From NCBI GenBank assembly GCA_900770445.1, contig CAAGKO010000059.1:1-43349 (forward strand): a stretch of 43,349 nt of DNA. The letters run 5' to 3'. Shown in pieces: positions 8,433 through 16,195 of the stretch. Numbering within the stretch: the stretch's first letter is position 1; the number at the start of each line of letters is the position of its first letter. The notes below the pieces were generated by a model, which saw only the letters and a list, made by a program, of their open reading frames with translations, was not told the origin of the DNA and did not search any database. Made by a program: the position numbers and the translations under genes. The stretch is from an uncultured Oribacterium sp. (lineage in GTDB: Bacteria > Bacillota > Clostridia > Lachnospirales > Lachnospiraceae).

Positions 8433-8654
8433 ATGAACGATACGTCAAGAATCAATGGATTTATGGATTTCGTTTCGGAGCTCCTGGTTACATTCGAGGC
8501 AGGAGCCATCGTGGTTGCATGTGTTACACTGCTTCTCAGCGGACTGCTGATGAGTGCAGGTCTTCCGGCAGCAGCGCAGTGCTTACAGTATTTCTTCGTA
8601 GCCATGGCCGGCATCGTGGTATGCGGTATCGTGGTACATCATCTGGATGCCTGA
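8433..8654 (+). CDS. small two-helix membrane protein, unknown
   Basis: A 73-residue protein. A short polar N-terminus (MNDTSRINGFMDFVSELL) is followed by two hydrophobic helices at roughly residues 21-43 and 47-69. It ends HHLDA. It is not recognised as a named family. The ATG at 8433 is chosen because AGAGGAGA lies about seven bases upstream and the conserved-looking hydrophobic part starts soon after; an in-frame ATG at 8334 lacks a ribosome binding site. It stands alone between the lysW terminator and the pst operon terminator hairpin at 8722, on the same strand as both. Whether it has any link to phosphate or lysine transport is unknown. Confidence 0.65.
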   Translation: MNDTSRINGFMDFVSELLVTFEAGAIVVACVTLLLSGLLMSAGLPAAAQCLQYFFVAMAGIVVCGIVVHHLDA

Positions 8655-8721
8655 AGGCGTCTGGATCGATTCCTGCATGATAACAGTTGATATTTCCTTA
8701 AATTGATAACCCCTATAGATG

Positions 8722-8768
8722 ATTGCTCCGTGTATCTGTTGCAGCAGACAGATACGCGGAGCAATTTT
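8722..8768 (+). terminator. strong terminator upstream of pstS
   Basis: ATTGCTCCGTGTATCTGT pairs with ACAGATACGCGGAGCAAT with a single mismatch around an eight-base loop. The hairpin is followed by TTTCTTTT. It ends transcription from the small membrane protein gene and insulates the pst promoter. Confidence 0.85.
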
Positions 8769-8794
8769 CTTTTGTCGGATTCTGTCGGTGAACT

Positions 8795-8859
8795 ATTACA
8801 GGTTTTTACAGAAAATTTACAGAAGCATGAGGGCCGACTTTACAAAACTCCCCTAGTAT
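8795..8859 (+). promoter_or_regulatory. Pho-box-like repeats and -10 of the pst operon
   Basis: ATTACA (8795), TTTACA (8805), TTTACA (8816) and TTTACA (8839) lie on one face of the helix, spaced 10, 11 and 23 bp. They resemble the TT[ACT]A[CT]A repeats with about 5-bp gaps bound by PhoP of Firmicutes. A -10-like TAGTAT (8854-8859) lies nine bases after the last repeat, and no good -35 is present, as expected for a PhoP-activated promoter. The regulator would be the PhoB/PhoP-type protein encoded at 13865. The leader to pstS is about 115 nt. Confidence 0.7.
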
Positions 8860-8978
8860 GTAGGCGTAGTCAGGAAAACATGACAAAGGTAAAAAGAAAA
8901 CAAAAGGGATCGATGGGGATAAAAAGAGAGGTCGACAGACGATCGCCCCATGACCCACACATTGAGGAGGATTACATT

Positions 8979-9950
8979 ATGAAGAAGTCAATCAAGCTTG
9001 CACTTGCCGGTATGATGGCGATGACGATGATGACCGCATGTGGCGCGAGCGCTACAGAGACCGCTGCACCAGCTGCAGATACAACTGCAGCGGCAGCCGC
9101 AGATACCGCAGCAGCCGATACCGAGGTCGCAGCAACCGAGGCACAGACTGAGGCAGCCGGCGCTTCCATGGAGGGGGCGATCGATGTCATCTCCCGTGAG
9201 GATGGTTCCGGTACCAGAGGTGCATTCATCGAGCTTTTCGGTGTAGAGCAGAAGGATGCATCCGGTGAGAAGGTCGATTATACCACCGATGACGCAGAGA
9301 TCACCAACTCCACCGAGGTTATGATCACCTCCGTCGCAGGTGATAAGCAGGCCATCGGTTACATCTCCCTCGGATCTCTTAACGATTCCGTTAAGGCGCT
9401 GAAGATCGATGGCGCAGCTGCAACTGTAGATGACATCAAGGATGGTACCTACAAGATCGCACGTCCGTTCAACATCGTCACCACCGGTGAGGTTTCCGAT
9501 GTGGCACAGGATTTCATCAACTTCATCTTCTCCGAGGAAGGTCAGAAGGTCGTTGAGGACAACGGTTATATCTCCCAGGGCAACCAGGGTGCGTATACAG
9601 CATCTGGTAAGAGCGGCAAGGTTACCGTCGCAGGTTCCAGCTCTGTTACACCGGTGATGGAGAAGCTTGCAGAGGCGTACAAGGCACTCAACAGCGATGT
9701 CACCGTAGAGGTTCAGCAGTCTGACTCCACGACGGGTGTAACATCTTCCATCGAGGGCGTATGTGATATCGGTATGGCTTCCCGCGATCTGAAGGATGAG
9801 GAGACCGCCAAGGGTGCACAGGGTCAGGTCATCGCGATGGATGGTATCGCCGTTGTGGTAAATAACGACAACCCGGTCGATGATCTTACTTCCGAGCAGG
9901 TAAAGGACATCTATGTAGGTGATACGACCGACTGGTCCGACCTGGCATAA
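8979..9950 (+). CDS. pstS: PstS-type phosphate-binding lipoprotein, halves permuted
   Basis: A 323-residue exported lipoprotein that captures phosphate for the Pst importer. The signal sequence ends with the lipobox MTAC (Cys21), followed by an Ala/Thr/Glu-rich linker to about residue 63. The half with SREDGSGTRGAF (residues 72-83), which is C-terminal in classical PstS, comes first. The half with GSSSVTP (219-225), DIGMASR and IAMDGIAVVVN, which is N-terminal in classical PstS, comes second. The protein then ends at TDWSDLA, where classical PstS would pass into its second half. The start is fixed by GAGGAGG eight bases upstream; the reading frame open to 8703 is not used. First gene of the pst operon. 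Confidence 0.92.
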   Translation: MKKSIKLALAGMMAMTMMTACGASATETAAPAADTTAAAAADTAAADTEVAATEAQTEAAGASMEGAIDVISREDGSGTRGAFIELFGVEQKDASGEKVDYTTDDAEITNSTEVMITSVAGDKQAIGYISLGSLNDSVKALKIDGAAATVDDIKDGTYKIARPFNIVTTGEVSDVAQDFINFIFSEEGQKVVEDNGYISQGNQGAYTASGKSGKVTVAGSSSVTPVMEKLAEAYKALNSDVTVEVQQSDSTTGVTSSIEGVCDIGMASRDLKDEETAKGAQGQVIAMDGIAVVVNNDNPVDDLTSEQVKDIYVGDTTDWSDLA

Positions 9951-9972
9951 TTCCATCCTGTGAAAGATGGAA
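9951..9972 (+). promoter_or_regulatory. pstS-pstC intercistronic hairpin
   Basis: TTCCATC (9951-9957) pairs with GATGGAA (9966-9972) immediately after the pstS stop, without a T-tract. Such hairpins often protect the 3' end of an abundant upstream cistron, which would fit a need for more binding protein than permease. Confidence 0.5.
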
Positions 9973-10003
9973 CGTTGAGACTTCACTTAGACAAGGAAAT
10001 CGT

Positions 10004-11089
10004 ATGGAAAACGAACTTACATTACATCAGGTAGTCCACGAAGTTCATGAAACAGCTGCAGAGAGCCCGGTAACGGGCTCCTCTGTGTGTATGAACATCG
10101 CAAACGATCAGGTGCTTGGAAATACGCCGGTATCGCAGGGCCTTGCAGGAAGAGCGAATGCGCAGCAGGCAGAAAAAGCGAGTGCGCGTGTGACCGGTGA
10201 CAATCCACTTCGCGGCAGCGGTGCCGCAGCGGTTCGCGAGAGCATCGCAAAATATGTGTTCATGCTGCTCGCAAGTATGAGTATCTTCCTCGTCATCCTG
10301 ATCTGTTATTTTCTCTTCTCCAATGGTATTCCGGCGATTCTGAAGATCGGCGTGAAGCAGTTCCTGACAGGAACTACCTGGAAGCCGAAGAACAACATCT
10401 TCGGTATCCTGCCGATGATCGTGGGCTCGGTTTATGTCACCATCGGTTCCATCCTCGTCGGTGTGCCGATCGGCATTCTGACGGCGGTTTACCTTTCGAA
10501 GTTCTGCTCGAAGAGAATCTATAAGATCATCAACCCGGCGGTGGAGCTCCTCGCGGGTATTCCATCCGTCGTCTATGGCTTCTTCGGTCTCGTCGTGATC
10601 GTTCCGGTCATCGCCGCGCTGACGCAGCCGTTCGGCGGGAAGGGCAAGTCGATTCTGACGGCCTCCATCCTGCTCGGTATCATGATCCTGCCGACCATCA
10701 TCAGCTGCGCGAAGGCCGCCATCGATGCGGTACCGGAGAGCTACTATGAGGGCAGCCTCGCACTGGGGGCGACCCATGAGCGCTCGATCTTTCATGTCAT
10801 GGTTCCGGCCGCCCGCTCCGGTATCTTCGCCGGGATCGTCCTCGGCGTCGGTCGTGCCATCGGGGAGACCATGGCCGTCATCATGATCGCCGGTAACCAG
10901 CCGCGTATGCCGAAGGGTATCTTCCAGGGCACACGTACCATGACCGCCAACATCGTCCTCGAGATGGGCTATGCCGTCGGTCTTCACCGTGAAGCGCTGA
11001 TCGCAACGGGCGTCGTCCTGTTTATCTTCCTGCTGTGCATCAATCTGATCTTCAGCTACATCAAGCACAAGTCGGACTCCAAGTACTAA
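10004..11089 (+). CDS. pstC: phosphate ABC transporter permease PstC
   Basis: A 361-residue inner-membrane permease with about six transmembrane helices. The ABC-permease loop GAIGLGATHERS-like stretch reads GSLALGATHERSIFHVMVPAA, with further family motifs AGIPSVVYGFFGL and GRAIGETMAVIMIAGN. It pairs with PstA to form the phosphate channel. The first transmembrane segment does not begin until about residue 83. The preceding N-terminal tail of about 80 residues is polar and rich in Ala, Asn and Glu, and is absent from standard PstC (about 300 residues). AAGGA seven bases before ATG 10004 supports the long form, and no better internal start was seen. The coding part of the tail carries a GC hairpin (AGCCCG-gtaa-CGGGCT). 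Confidence 0.93.
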   Translation: MENELTLHQVVHEVHETAAESPVTGSSVCMNIANDQVLGNTPVSQGLAGRANAQQAEKASARVTGDNPLRGSGAAAVRESIAKYVFMLLASMSIFLVILICYFLFSNGIPAILKIGVKQFLTGTTWKPKNNIFGILPMIVGSVYVTIGSILVGVPIGILTAVYLSKFCSKRIYKIINPAVELLAGIPSVVYGFFGLVVIVPVIAALTQPFGGKGKSILTASILLGIMILPTIISCAKAAIDAVPESYYEGSLALGATHERSIFHVMVPAARSGIFAGIVLGVGRAIGETMAVIMIAGNQPRMPKGIFQGTRTMTANIVLEMGYAVGLHREALIATGVVLFIFLLCINLIFSYIKHKSDSKY

Positions 11090-11100
11090 GAGGGTAGGAC

Positions 11101-11925
11101 ATGAACCAGAAAACTGAAAGCATTTTATTACGGGCACTGACCCTGCTGGCCGCTGCGCTGACGGTCGGTACCCTGCTGTTCCTCATCATCTATATCCTGA
11201 TCCGCGGTATCCCGTATCTGAAGCCGAGTCTCTTCGCCTGGGAATACAATACGGAAAACGTTTCACTGATGCCGGCGATGATCAACACCATCGTGATGAC
11301 GGTGCTGTCGCTTCTGATCGCGATCCCGATGGGGGTCGGCTCCGCCATCTACCTCGTCGAGTATGCGAAGCGCGGCTCGAAGTTCGTCGAGCTGATCCGG
11401 CTCACGACCGAGACCCTGTCCGGTATTCCGTCCATCATTTACGGACTCTTCGGATACCTTCTGTTCGTCATCCAGCTGCACTTCGGGTACTCTATCCTGG
11501 GTGGTGCACTCACGATCTCCATCATGATCCTGCCGCTCATCATGCGTCAGACCGAGGAGTCGCTGAAGGCGGTGCCGGATCTTTTCAGAGAAGGCTCCCT
11601 GGGCCTCGGTGCCGGTAAGCTTCGTACGATCTTTTCCATCGTGCTTCCGTCTGCGGTGCCGGGCATCCTCGCAGGGATCATCCTCGCCATCGGACGTATC
11701 GTCGGTGAGACCGCAGCGCTGATCTATACCGCAGGTACGGTCGCCGGCATTCCGAACTCCATCATGGGCTCCGGACGAACCCTCGCGATCCACATGTATG
11801 TTCTCACGAACGAAGGTCTCTATACGAACCAGTCCTATGCAACCGCCGTGGTACTGCTTCTCGTGGTTACGATGATCAATGCACTCTCATCGATGCTGGC
11901 GAAGAAACTGGCATCGAAGGCGTAA
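11101..11925 (+). CDS. pstA: phosphate ABC transporter permease PstA
   Basis: A 274-residue membrane permease of normal length with about six helices. Family motifs include LSGIPSIIYGLFGYLLFV, REGSLGLGAGKLRTIFSIVLP and GRIVGETAALIYTAG. It forms the heterodimeric phosphate channel with PstC. It starts 11 bp after pstC, with GAGGG before the ATG, and pstB follows 21 bp downstream. Confidence 0.96.
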   Translation: MNQKTESILLRALTLLAAALTVGTLLFLIIYILIRGIPYLKPSLFAWEYNTENVSLMPAMINTIVMTVLSLLIAIPMGVGSAIYLVEYAKRGSKFVELIRLTTETLSGIPSIIYGLFGYLLFVIQLHFGYSILGGALTISIMILPLIMRQTEESLKAVPDLFREGSLGLGAGKLRTIFSIVLPSAVPGILAGIILAIGRIVGETAALIYTAGTVAGIPNSIMGSGRTLAIHMYVLTNEGLYTNQSYATAVVLLLVVTMINALSSMLAKKLASKA

Positions 11926-11946
11926 GGAGAAGGAAAAACAAAGATT

Positions 11947-12699
11947 ATGGATAAGTTTGAAATCAAAGATGTGAATTTACACTATGGCGCATTTCATGCG
12001 CTTCATGACATCAACTTAAGCATCGCGCCGAATGAGATCACAGCCTTCATCGGACCGTCCGGCTGTGGCAAGTCCACGCTGCTCAAGTCACTGAACCGCA
12101 TGAACGACCTGGTCGAGGGCTGCCGTGTCGACGGTCAGATCCTCCTCGATGGTCAGGACATCTATCAGAAGGATGTCGATGTCAATACGCTTCGTAAGCG
12201 CGTCGGCATGGTATTCCAGAAGCCGAATCCGTTCCCGATGTCGATTTATGACAATGTTGCCTACGGTCCACGTACACACGGTATCCGCAACAAGAAGGAG
12301 CTCGATGAGATCGTCGAGACCTCTCTTCGTGAGACGGCCATCTGGGATGAGCTGAAGGATCGTCTCGGAAAATCCGCACTCGGTCTGTCCGGTGGACAGC
12401 AGCAGCGTCTCTGTATCGCCCGTGCACTCGCGGTCAAGCCGGATGTCCTCCTCATGGATGAGCCGACCTCCGCACTGGACCCGATTTCCACCTCGAAGAT
12501 CGAGGACCTCACCCTGCAGCTGAAGAAAGATTTCACGATCGTCATCGTCACCCACAACATGCAGCAGGCAACCCGTATCTCCGATAAGACGGCGTTCTTC
12601 CTTCTGGGAGAACTGGTTGAGGCAGACAAGACAGAAAAGCTGTTCTCGATGCCGAAGGATAAGCGGACAGAGGATTATATCACGGGACGTTTCGGTTAA
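11947..12699 (+). CDS. pstB: phosphate ABC transporter ATPase PstB
   Basis: A 250-residue ABC ATPase that drives phosphate import. Walker A reads GPSGCGKST, the Q-loop region reads VFQKPNPFPMSIYDNVAYG, the signature is LSGGQQQR, Walker B is VLLMDEPTSALD, and the switch His is in VTHNMQQA. The QKPNPFPMSI stretch is specific to PstB. AAGGAGAAGG lies upstream of the start. Length and all motifs are normal. Confidence 0.97.
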   Translation: MDKFEIKDVNLHYGAFHALHDINLSIAPNEITAFIGPSGCGKSTLLKSLNRMNDLVEGCRVDGQILLDGQDIYQKDVDVNTLRKRVGMVFQKPNPFPMSIYDNVAYGPRTHGIRNKKELDEIVETSLRETAIWDELKDRLGKSALGLSGGQQQRLCIARALAVKPDVLLMDEPTSALDPISTSKIEDLTLQLKKDFTIVIVTHNMQQATRISDKTAFFLLGELVEADKTEKLFSMPKDKRTEDYITGRFG

Positions 12700-12712
12700 T
12701 CAGAGGAAAACG

Positions 12713-12919
12713 ATGATGAAAAGCTATGATTTATTTGATCTGTTCGCTGCATGGTTTACATGGACGGCGAAGCCACGCCGCTTCCTGGCAGGAAAGCTGC
12801 AGGAGGCCGGCTTCGTGCTGGAGTATAGTCTCCAGGAGAAAAAGAAGGAAAAGGCAGAGGTGTACCGCATGCGCGATGTACGCCGCACACAGAATATCGT
12901 ACAGAATGGTGAGATGTAA
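12713..12919 (+). CDS. 68-residue protein inside the pst-phoU operon, unknown
   Basis: A small soluble protein beginning MMKSYDLFDLFAAWFTWTAK, with a basic middle (KPRRFLAGK, QEKKKEKAEVYRMRDVRR) and no clear transmembrane helix, although the N-terminal 20 residues are aromatic and could lie on a membrane. It is not recognised. AGAGG six bases upstream supports ATG 12713. It sits 14 bp after pstB and 11 bp before phoU, so it is almost certainly co-transcribed with the phosphate genes. A role at the PstB/PhoU interface is possible but is only inferred from position. Confidence 0.7.
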   Translation: MMKSYDLFDLFAAWFTWTAKPRRFLAGKLQEAGFVLEYSLQEKKKEKAEVYRMRDVRRTQNIVQNGEM

Positions 12920-12930
12920 GGAGGAACAGG

Positions 12931-13695
12931 ATGCGTAGCAGGTTGGATCGACAGCTGGATGAGATGAAGCAGAACCTGATAGAGATGGGCTCCTGCTGTG
13001 AAAACTGTATCGGGCAGGTGGCCCTGACCCTGCAGGATATCGCAGCTGCAGAGAACCCGGAGCTCAGCGAGAAGAGCCGCCAGATGATCAATAAGATTTA
13101 TGAATCGGACGCGGAAATCGATAAGCTCGAGCGACTGATCGAGTCGGAGTGCCTCCGCCTCTTACTGGAGCAGCAGCCGGTGGCGAGGGATCTGCGCTAC
13201 ATCAGCTCGGCACTGAAGATGATTTCGGATCTCGAGCGGATCGGCGATCAGTGCTCGGATATCGCCGATATCGCAGAGTATCTTTATGGCAAGGATCAGG
13301 ACGGTATGGAGTCGGCGATTCGAATCCAGGATATGACCAGCGCGACGATGCGCATGGTGACGAGGGCCGTCGAGTCCTTCATCCAGAAGGACCTCGCACT
13401 TGCGAAGAGTGTGCAGGAATCGGATGATGTTGTGGATAACATGTTTGACAAAATCAAAAAGGAAATCGTCGAACTCATCGCGAAGTACCCGGATCGTGGT
13501 GAGATGATGCTGGACTTCCTGATGGTTGCGAAGTATTTCGAGCGGATCGGTGATCATGCGACGAATGTGGCCGAGTGGGTAGAGTTTTCCATCACCGGTG
13601 AGCGTCCGGTGATGACGAAGTATACCTTCGATCAGAAGACCATGGAAGAGAAGAAGCTGGGCCGCGATGAACGCGTTTTCAAGCGTTTTCAGTAA
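12931..13695 (+). CDS. phoU: phosphate-signalling protein PhoU
   Basis: A 254-residue all-helical protein with two PhoU repeats. The metal-binding ExxxD-type motifs are seen as RDLRYISSALKMISDLERIGD in the first repeat and DFLMVAKYFERIGDHATN in the second. PhoU links the Pst transporter to the PhoR kinase and represses the Pho regulon when phosphate is sufficient. A C-terminal tail of about 30 residues after VEWVEFSITG extends slightly beyond the usual length. TAAGGAGG lies nine bases before the start. Confidence 0.95.
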   Translation: MRSRLDRQLDEMKQNLIEMGSCCENCIGQVALTLQDIAAAENPELSEKSRQMINKIYESDAEIDKLERLIESECLRLLLEQQPVARDLRYISSALKMISDLERIGDQCSDIADIAEYLYGKDQDGMESAIRIQDMTSATMRMVTRAVESFIQKDLALAKSVQESDDVVDNMFDKIKKEIVELIAKYPDRGEMMLDFLMVAKYFERIGDHATNVAEWVEFSITGERPVMTKYTFDQKTMEEKKLGRDERVFKRFQ

Positions 13696-13742
13696 AACGA
13701 CGTCATGGATAGGAATTTAAACAGAAAAATCCCATTCTGTCG

Positions 13743-13771
13743 TAGTCAGGTATTCCAGAGTTTTTTATAAT
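13743..13771 (+). promoter_or_regulatory. candidate promoter of phoB-phoR
   Basis: TAGTCA (13743-13748) and TATAAT (13766-13771) are separated by 17 bp, placing the start about 85 nt before the response regulator. It suggests that the two-component genes are transcribed separately from the pst operon. No Pho-box repeats were seen here. Confidence 0.55.
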
Positions 13772-13864
13772 AGGGAAAAGCGAAACGCATCGGCTTCCGT
13801 CGGCATCCCTGTTCAGTTCTGGATGCAGCGGTGTTCAGGGTGCATACAGTACAGGAGATAAGAG

Positions 13865-14578
13865 ATGACGAGAATTGCAGTTGTAGAAGACGATGAGAGC
13901 ATTCAGAAGCTGATTACCTATGCGCTGTCGGCCAATGGCTACGAGGCGCGCGGCTTCAGCGATGGGCAGTCCTTCCTCGATGATGCCGAGAAGTTCGAGC
14001 CGGCACTGGTGCTCCTGGATGTCATGATGCCGGGGATCGACGGTATCCAGGTCCTGCGCTGTCTCCGGAGAAGCGCGAAGTTCGCGGAAATTCCGGTGAT
14101 GATGCTGACCGCAAAGTCGGCCGAGGCGGATAAGGTTTCCACCCTCGACCTCGGTGCCGATGATTACATGACGAAGCCGTTCGGCGTCATGGAGATGCTG
14201 AGCCGTGTGAAGGCACTGCTCCGTCGCGCGAAGATGGGTGGCGGACAGGCGGATACAGAGGAACTCGTACGACCGGCGCTCCGCTTCCATGAAATCACCC
14301 TCGACGAGGCGAAGCACCGTGTGACGGTGCTGGAAGGCGGCGAGGAGCTCCATCCGGAGCTCACGCTCAAGGAGTTCGAGCTGCTCGACTATATGATGCA
14401 TAATCAGGAGCTCGTACTGACCCGTGATCAGATCATGGGGCACGTATGGAATTATGATTATGAGGGCGAGAGCCGGACGATCGATATGCATGTGAAGACC
14501 CTTCGGCAGAAGCTCGGCGATGCCGGCCAGTACATCAAAACCGTACGTGGCGTCGGCTATCGTCTGAGTGCGGACTGA
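13865..14578 (+). CDS. phoB: OmpR/PhoB-family response regulator
   Basis: A 237-residue DNA-binding response regulator. The N-terminal receiver has the acidic pocket EDDES, the phosphoacceptor Asp52 (LLDVMMPG), and the conserved MLTAKS and KPFGVMEM. The C-terminal winged helix has LTLKEFELLDYM and VKTLRQKLGDAGQYIKTVRGVGYRL. Its position behind pst-phoU, with the kinase 19 bp downstream, makes it the phosphate-starvation regulator (PhoB or PhoP naming). GGAG lies upstream of the ATG. Confidence 0.92.
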   Translation: MTRIAVVEDDESIQKLITYALSANGYEARGFSDGQSFLDDAEKFEPALVLLDVMMPGIDGIQVLRCLRRSAKFAEIPVMMLTAKSAEADKVSTLDLGADDYMTKPFGVMEMLSRVKALLRRAKMGGGQADTEELVRPALRFHEITLDEAKHRVTVLEGGEELHPELTLKEFELLDYMMHNQELVLTRDQIMGHVWNYDYEGESRTIDMHVKTLRQKLGDAGQYIKTVRGVGYRLSAD

Positions 14579-14597
14579 TGACTAAAGAGGACATACA

Positions 14598-15950
14598 TTG
14601 AAACAGCGTATTTACAGAAGCCTATGTATCACAGCCCTGCTTGCACTGATTCTCAGTACGCTCGCAAGTCAGGTGCTGTATTTTCAGTTTTACGATAAGC
14701 GGACCGATGCGAACCTGATGCTGCAGACGGATGCGCTCTGCGCCGGCATCAATGAAATCGCAGAAGAGGGCAGCGATAAGGTGAAGGATTTCCTGGATGA
14801 CTACCTGCAGGATGTCAAGCGCTCGAAGAATGTGCAGCTGCGCATCACCCTCGTGGACGTCAGTGACGGTAAGGTTCTCTACGACTCGAAGGGCAATGCC
14901 GAGACCATGGACCCGCATCTCGACCGTACGGAGATCGAGGAAGCCATGGCGACGGGCTCGGGACAGGCGGTGCGTACCTCGAAGACCCTCGGGCGAAATG
15001 CACACTATGCAGCGATGCTCACCGCCGGTGGTCGTTATGTGATCCGACTCGGCCTGGAAACCTCGAACATCGTCGGCATCTTCCTGCGCATCCTGCCTGC
15101 GATCCTCTGCATCATGGTGCTGCTTTTCCTGCTCGCGATGCAGATGGCGAATCGACTGACGCATCAGATCGTTGCACCGCTCGATCATATGGCAGAGAAG
15201 ATTCAGAAGATGGATACCCCGACGGTGGATTTGACAGACGATGATGTATATGAGGAGCTACGACCATTTGTGAATTCAGTGAAACAGTCACAGCAGGTAA
15301 GAGAAGAATTTTCAGCCAATGTCTCGCACGAGCTGAAGACACCGCTCACGAGCATTTCCGGCTTCGCAGAGCTGATGAAGGATGGCATGGTGACCGATGC
15401 GGCCCATGTACGGGAGTTCTCGACCACCATCTATGATGAGTCGCAGCGTCTGCTGGCGCTGATCGATGACATCATGCATCTGAGCCGCCTGGAAGCCGGC
15501 GTCGAGATGGAGCAGGAGCCGGTGAACCTGTATCTCCTGTCGGAGACGATCATCCATCGCCTCCGGGATAAGGCGATGAAGCATCAGGTATCCATCGATC
15601 TCTCGGGCGGCAGTGCAGAAATCACCGGTGTTCGCACGAACATCGAGGAGATGATCTATAATCTCATCGATAACTCGATCAAGTACAACCATCCGGATGG
15701 GCATGTCTACGTCATCTGTGAAGGCAGGTCCATCACGGTACAGGATGACGGTATCGGCATCCCGGAGGAGGATCTGAACCGCGTGTGGGAGCGCTTCTTC
15801 CGTGTCGACAAGTCCCACAGCCGTGCCATCGGCGGCACCGGCCTCGGCCTCTCGATCGTGAAGCACGTCGCCGGGCTCCACCACGCAAAGGTGGACATCA
15901 GCTCGCAGCTGAACCGCGGCACGAAGATCACCATCACCTTCCCGAACTGA
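14598..15950 (+). CDS. phoR: PhoR-type sensor histidine kinase
   Basis: A 450-residue membrane sensor kinase starting at TTG with AAAGAGG seven bases upstream. The first transmembrane helix is at about residues 8-28, an extracytoplasmic region runs to about 155, and the second helix is near 155-178 (LRILPAILCIMVLLFLLAMQ). A HAMP-like linker follows. The H-box is SHELKTPLTSISG with His244. The N-box reads NLIDNSIKYN, and the G-boxes read DDGIGIP and GTGLGLSIVK. No PAS domain is obvious between HAMP and H-box. It should phosphorylate the adjacent regulator under phosphate limitation, with PhoU and Pst as upstream inputs. Confidence 0.9.
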   Translation: MKQRIYRSLCITALLALILSTLASQVLYFQFYDKRTDANLMLQTDALCAGINEIAEEGSDKVKDFLDDYLQDVKRSKNVQLRITLVDVSDGKVLYDSKGNAETMDPHLDRTEIEEAMATGSGQAVRTSKTLGRNAHYAAMLTAGGRYVIRLGLETSNIVGIFLRILPAILCIMVLLFLLAMQMANRLTHQIVAPLDHMAEKIQKMDTPTVDLTDDDVYEELRPFVNSVKQSQQVREEFSANVSHELKTPLTSISGFAELMKDGMVTDAAHVREFSTTIYDESQRLLALIDDIMHLSRLEAGVEMEQEPVNLYLLSETIIHRLRDKAMKHQVSIDLSGGSAEITGVRTNIEEMIYNLIDNSIKYNHPDGHVYVICEGRSITVQDDGIGIPEEDLNRVWERFFRVDKSHSRAIGGTGLGLSIVKHVAGLHHAKVDISSQLNRGTKITITFPN

Positions 15951-16046
15951 TATAGGGCAGGCTGCCCTCCGGTTCCCTGTCTGATCAGTACTCGTGTGAA
16001 CAGTAACCCCTGTGCGAAGGGAATATGTGCCATGCCACGTGGTCAC

Positions 16047-16075
16047 TTGATTTTGGCGTTCTTTCCGCGTATACT
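16047..16075 (+). promoter_or_regulatory. promoter of DAHP synthase gene
   Basis: TTGATT (16047-16052) and TATACT (16070-16075) are separated by 17 bp. The leader to 16196 is about 115 nt. No T-box or tryptophan/tyrosine leader peptide was recognised in it. Confidence 0.65.
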
Positions 16076-16195
16076 TGCGGGTATGCGGCTGAGTGGACCT
16101 TCGTGGCTATGCGCGCAGGTGCCGGATGTAGACATTGGCAGACTCAGTCCTCGGAAAGGGCCGCCCGATGGCCCGATCAGAAGAAGGAGACCAGT

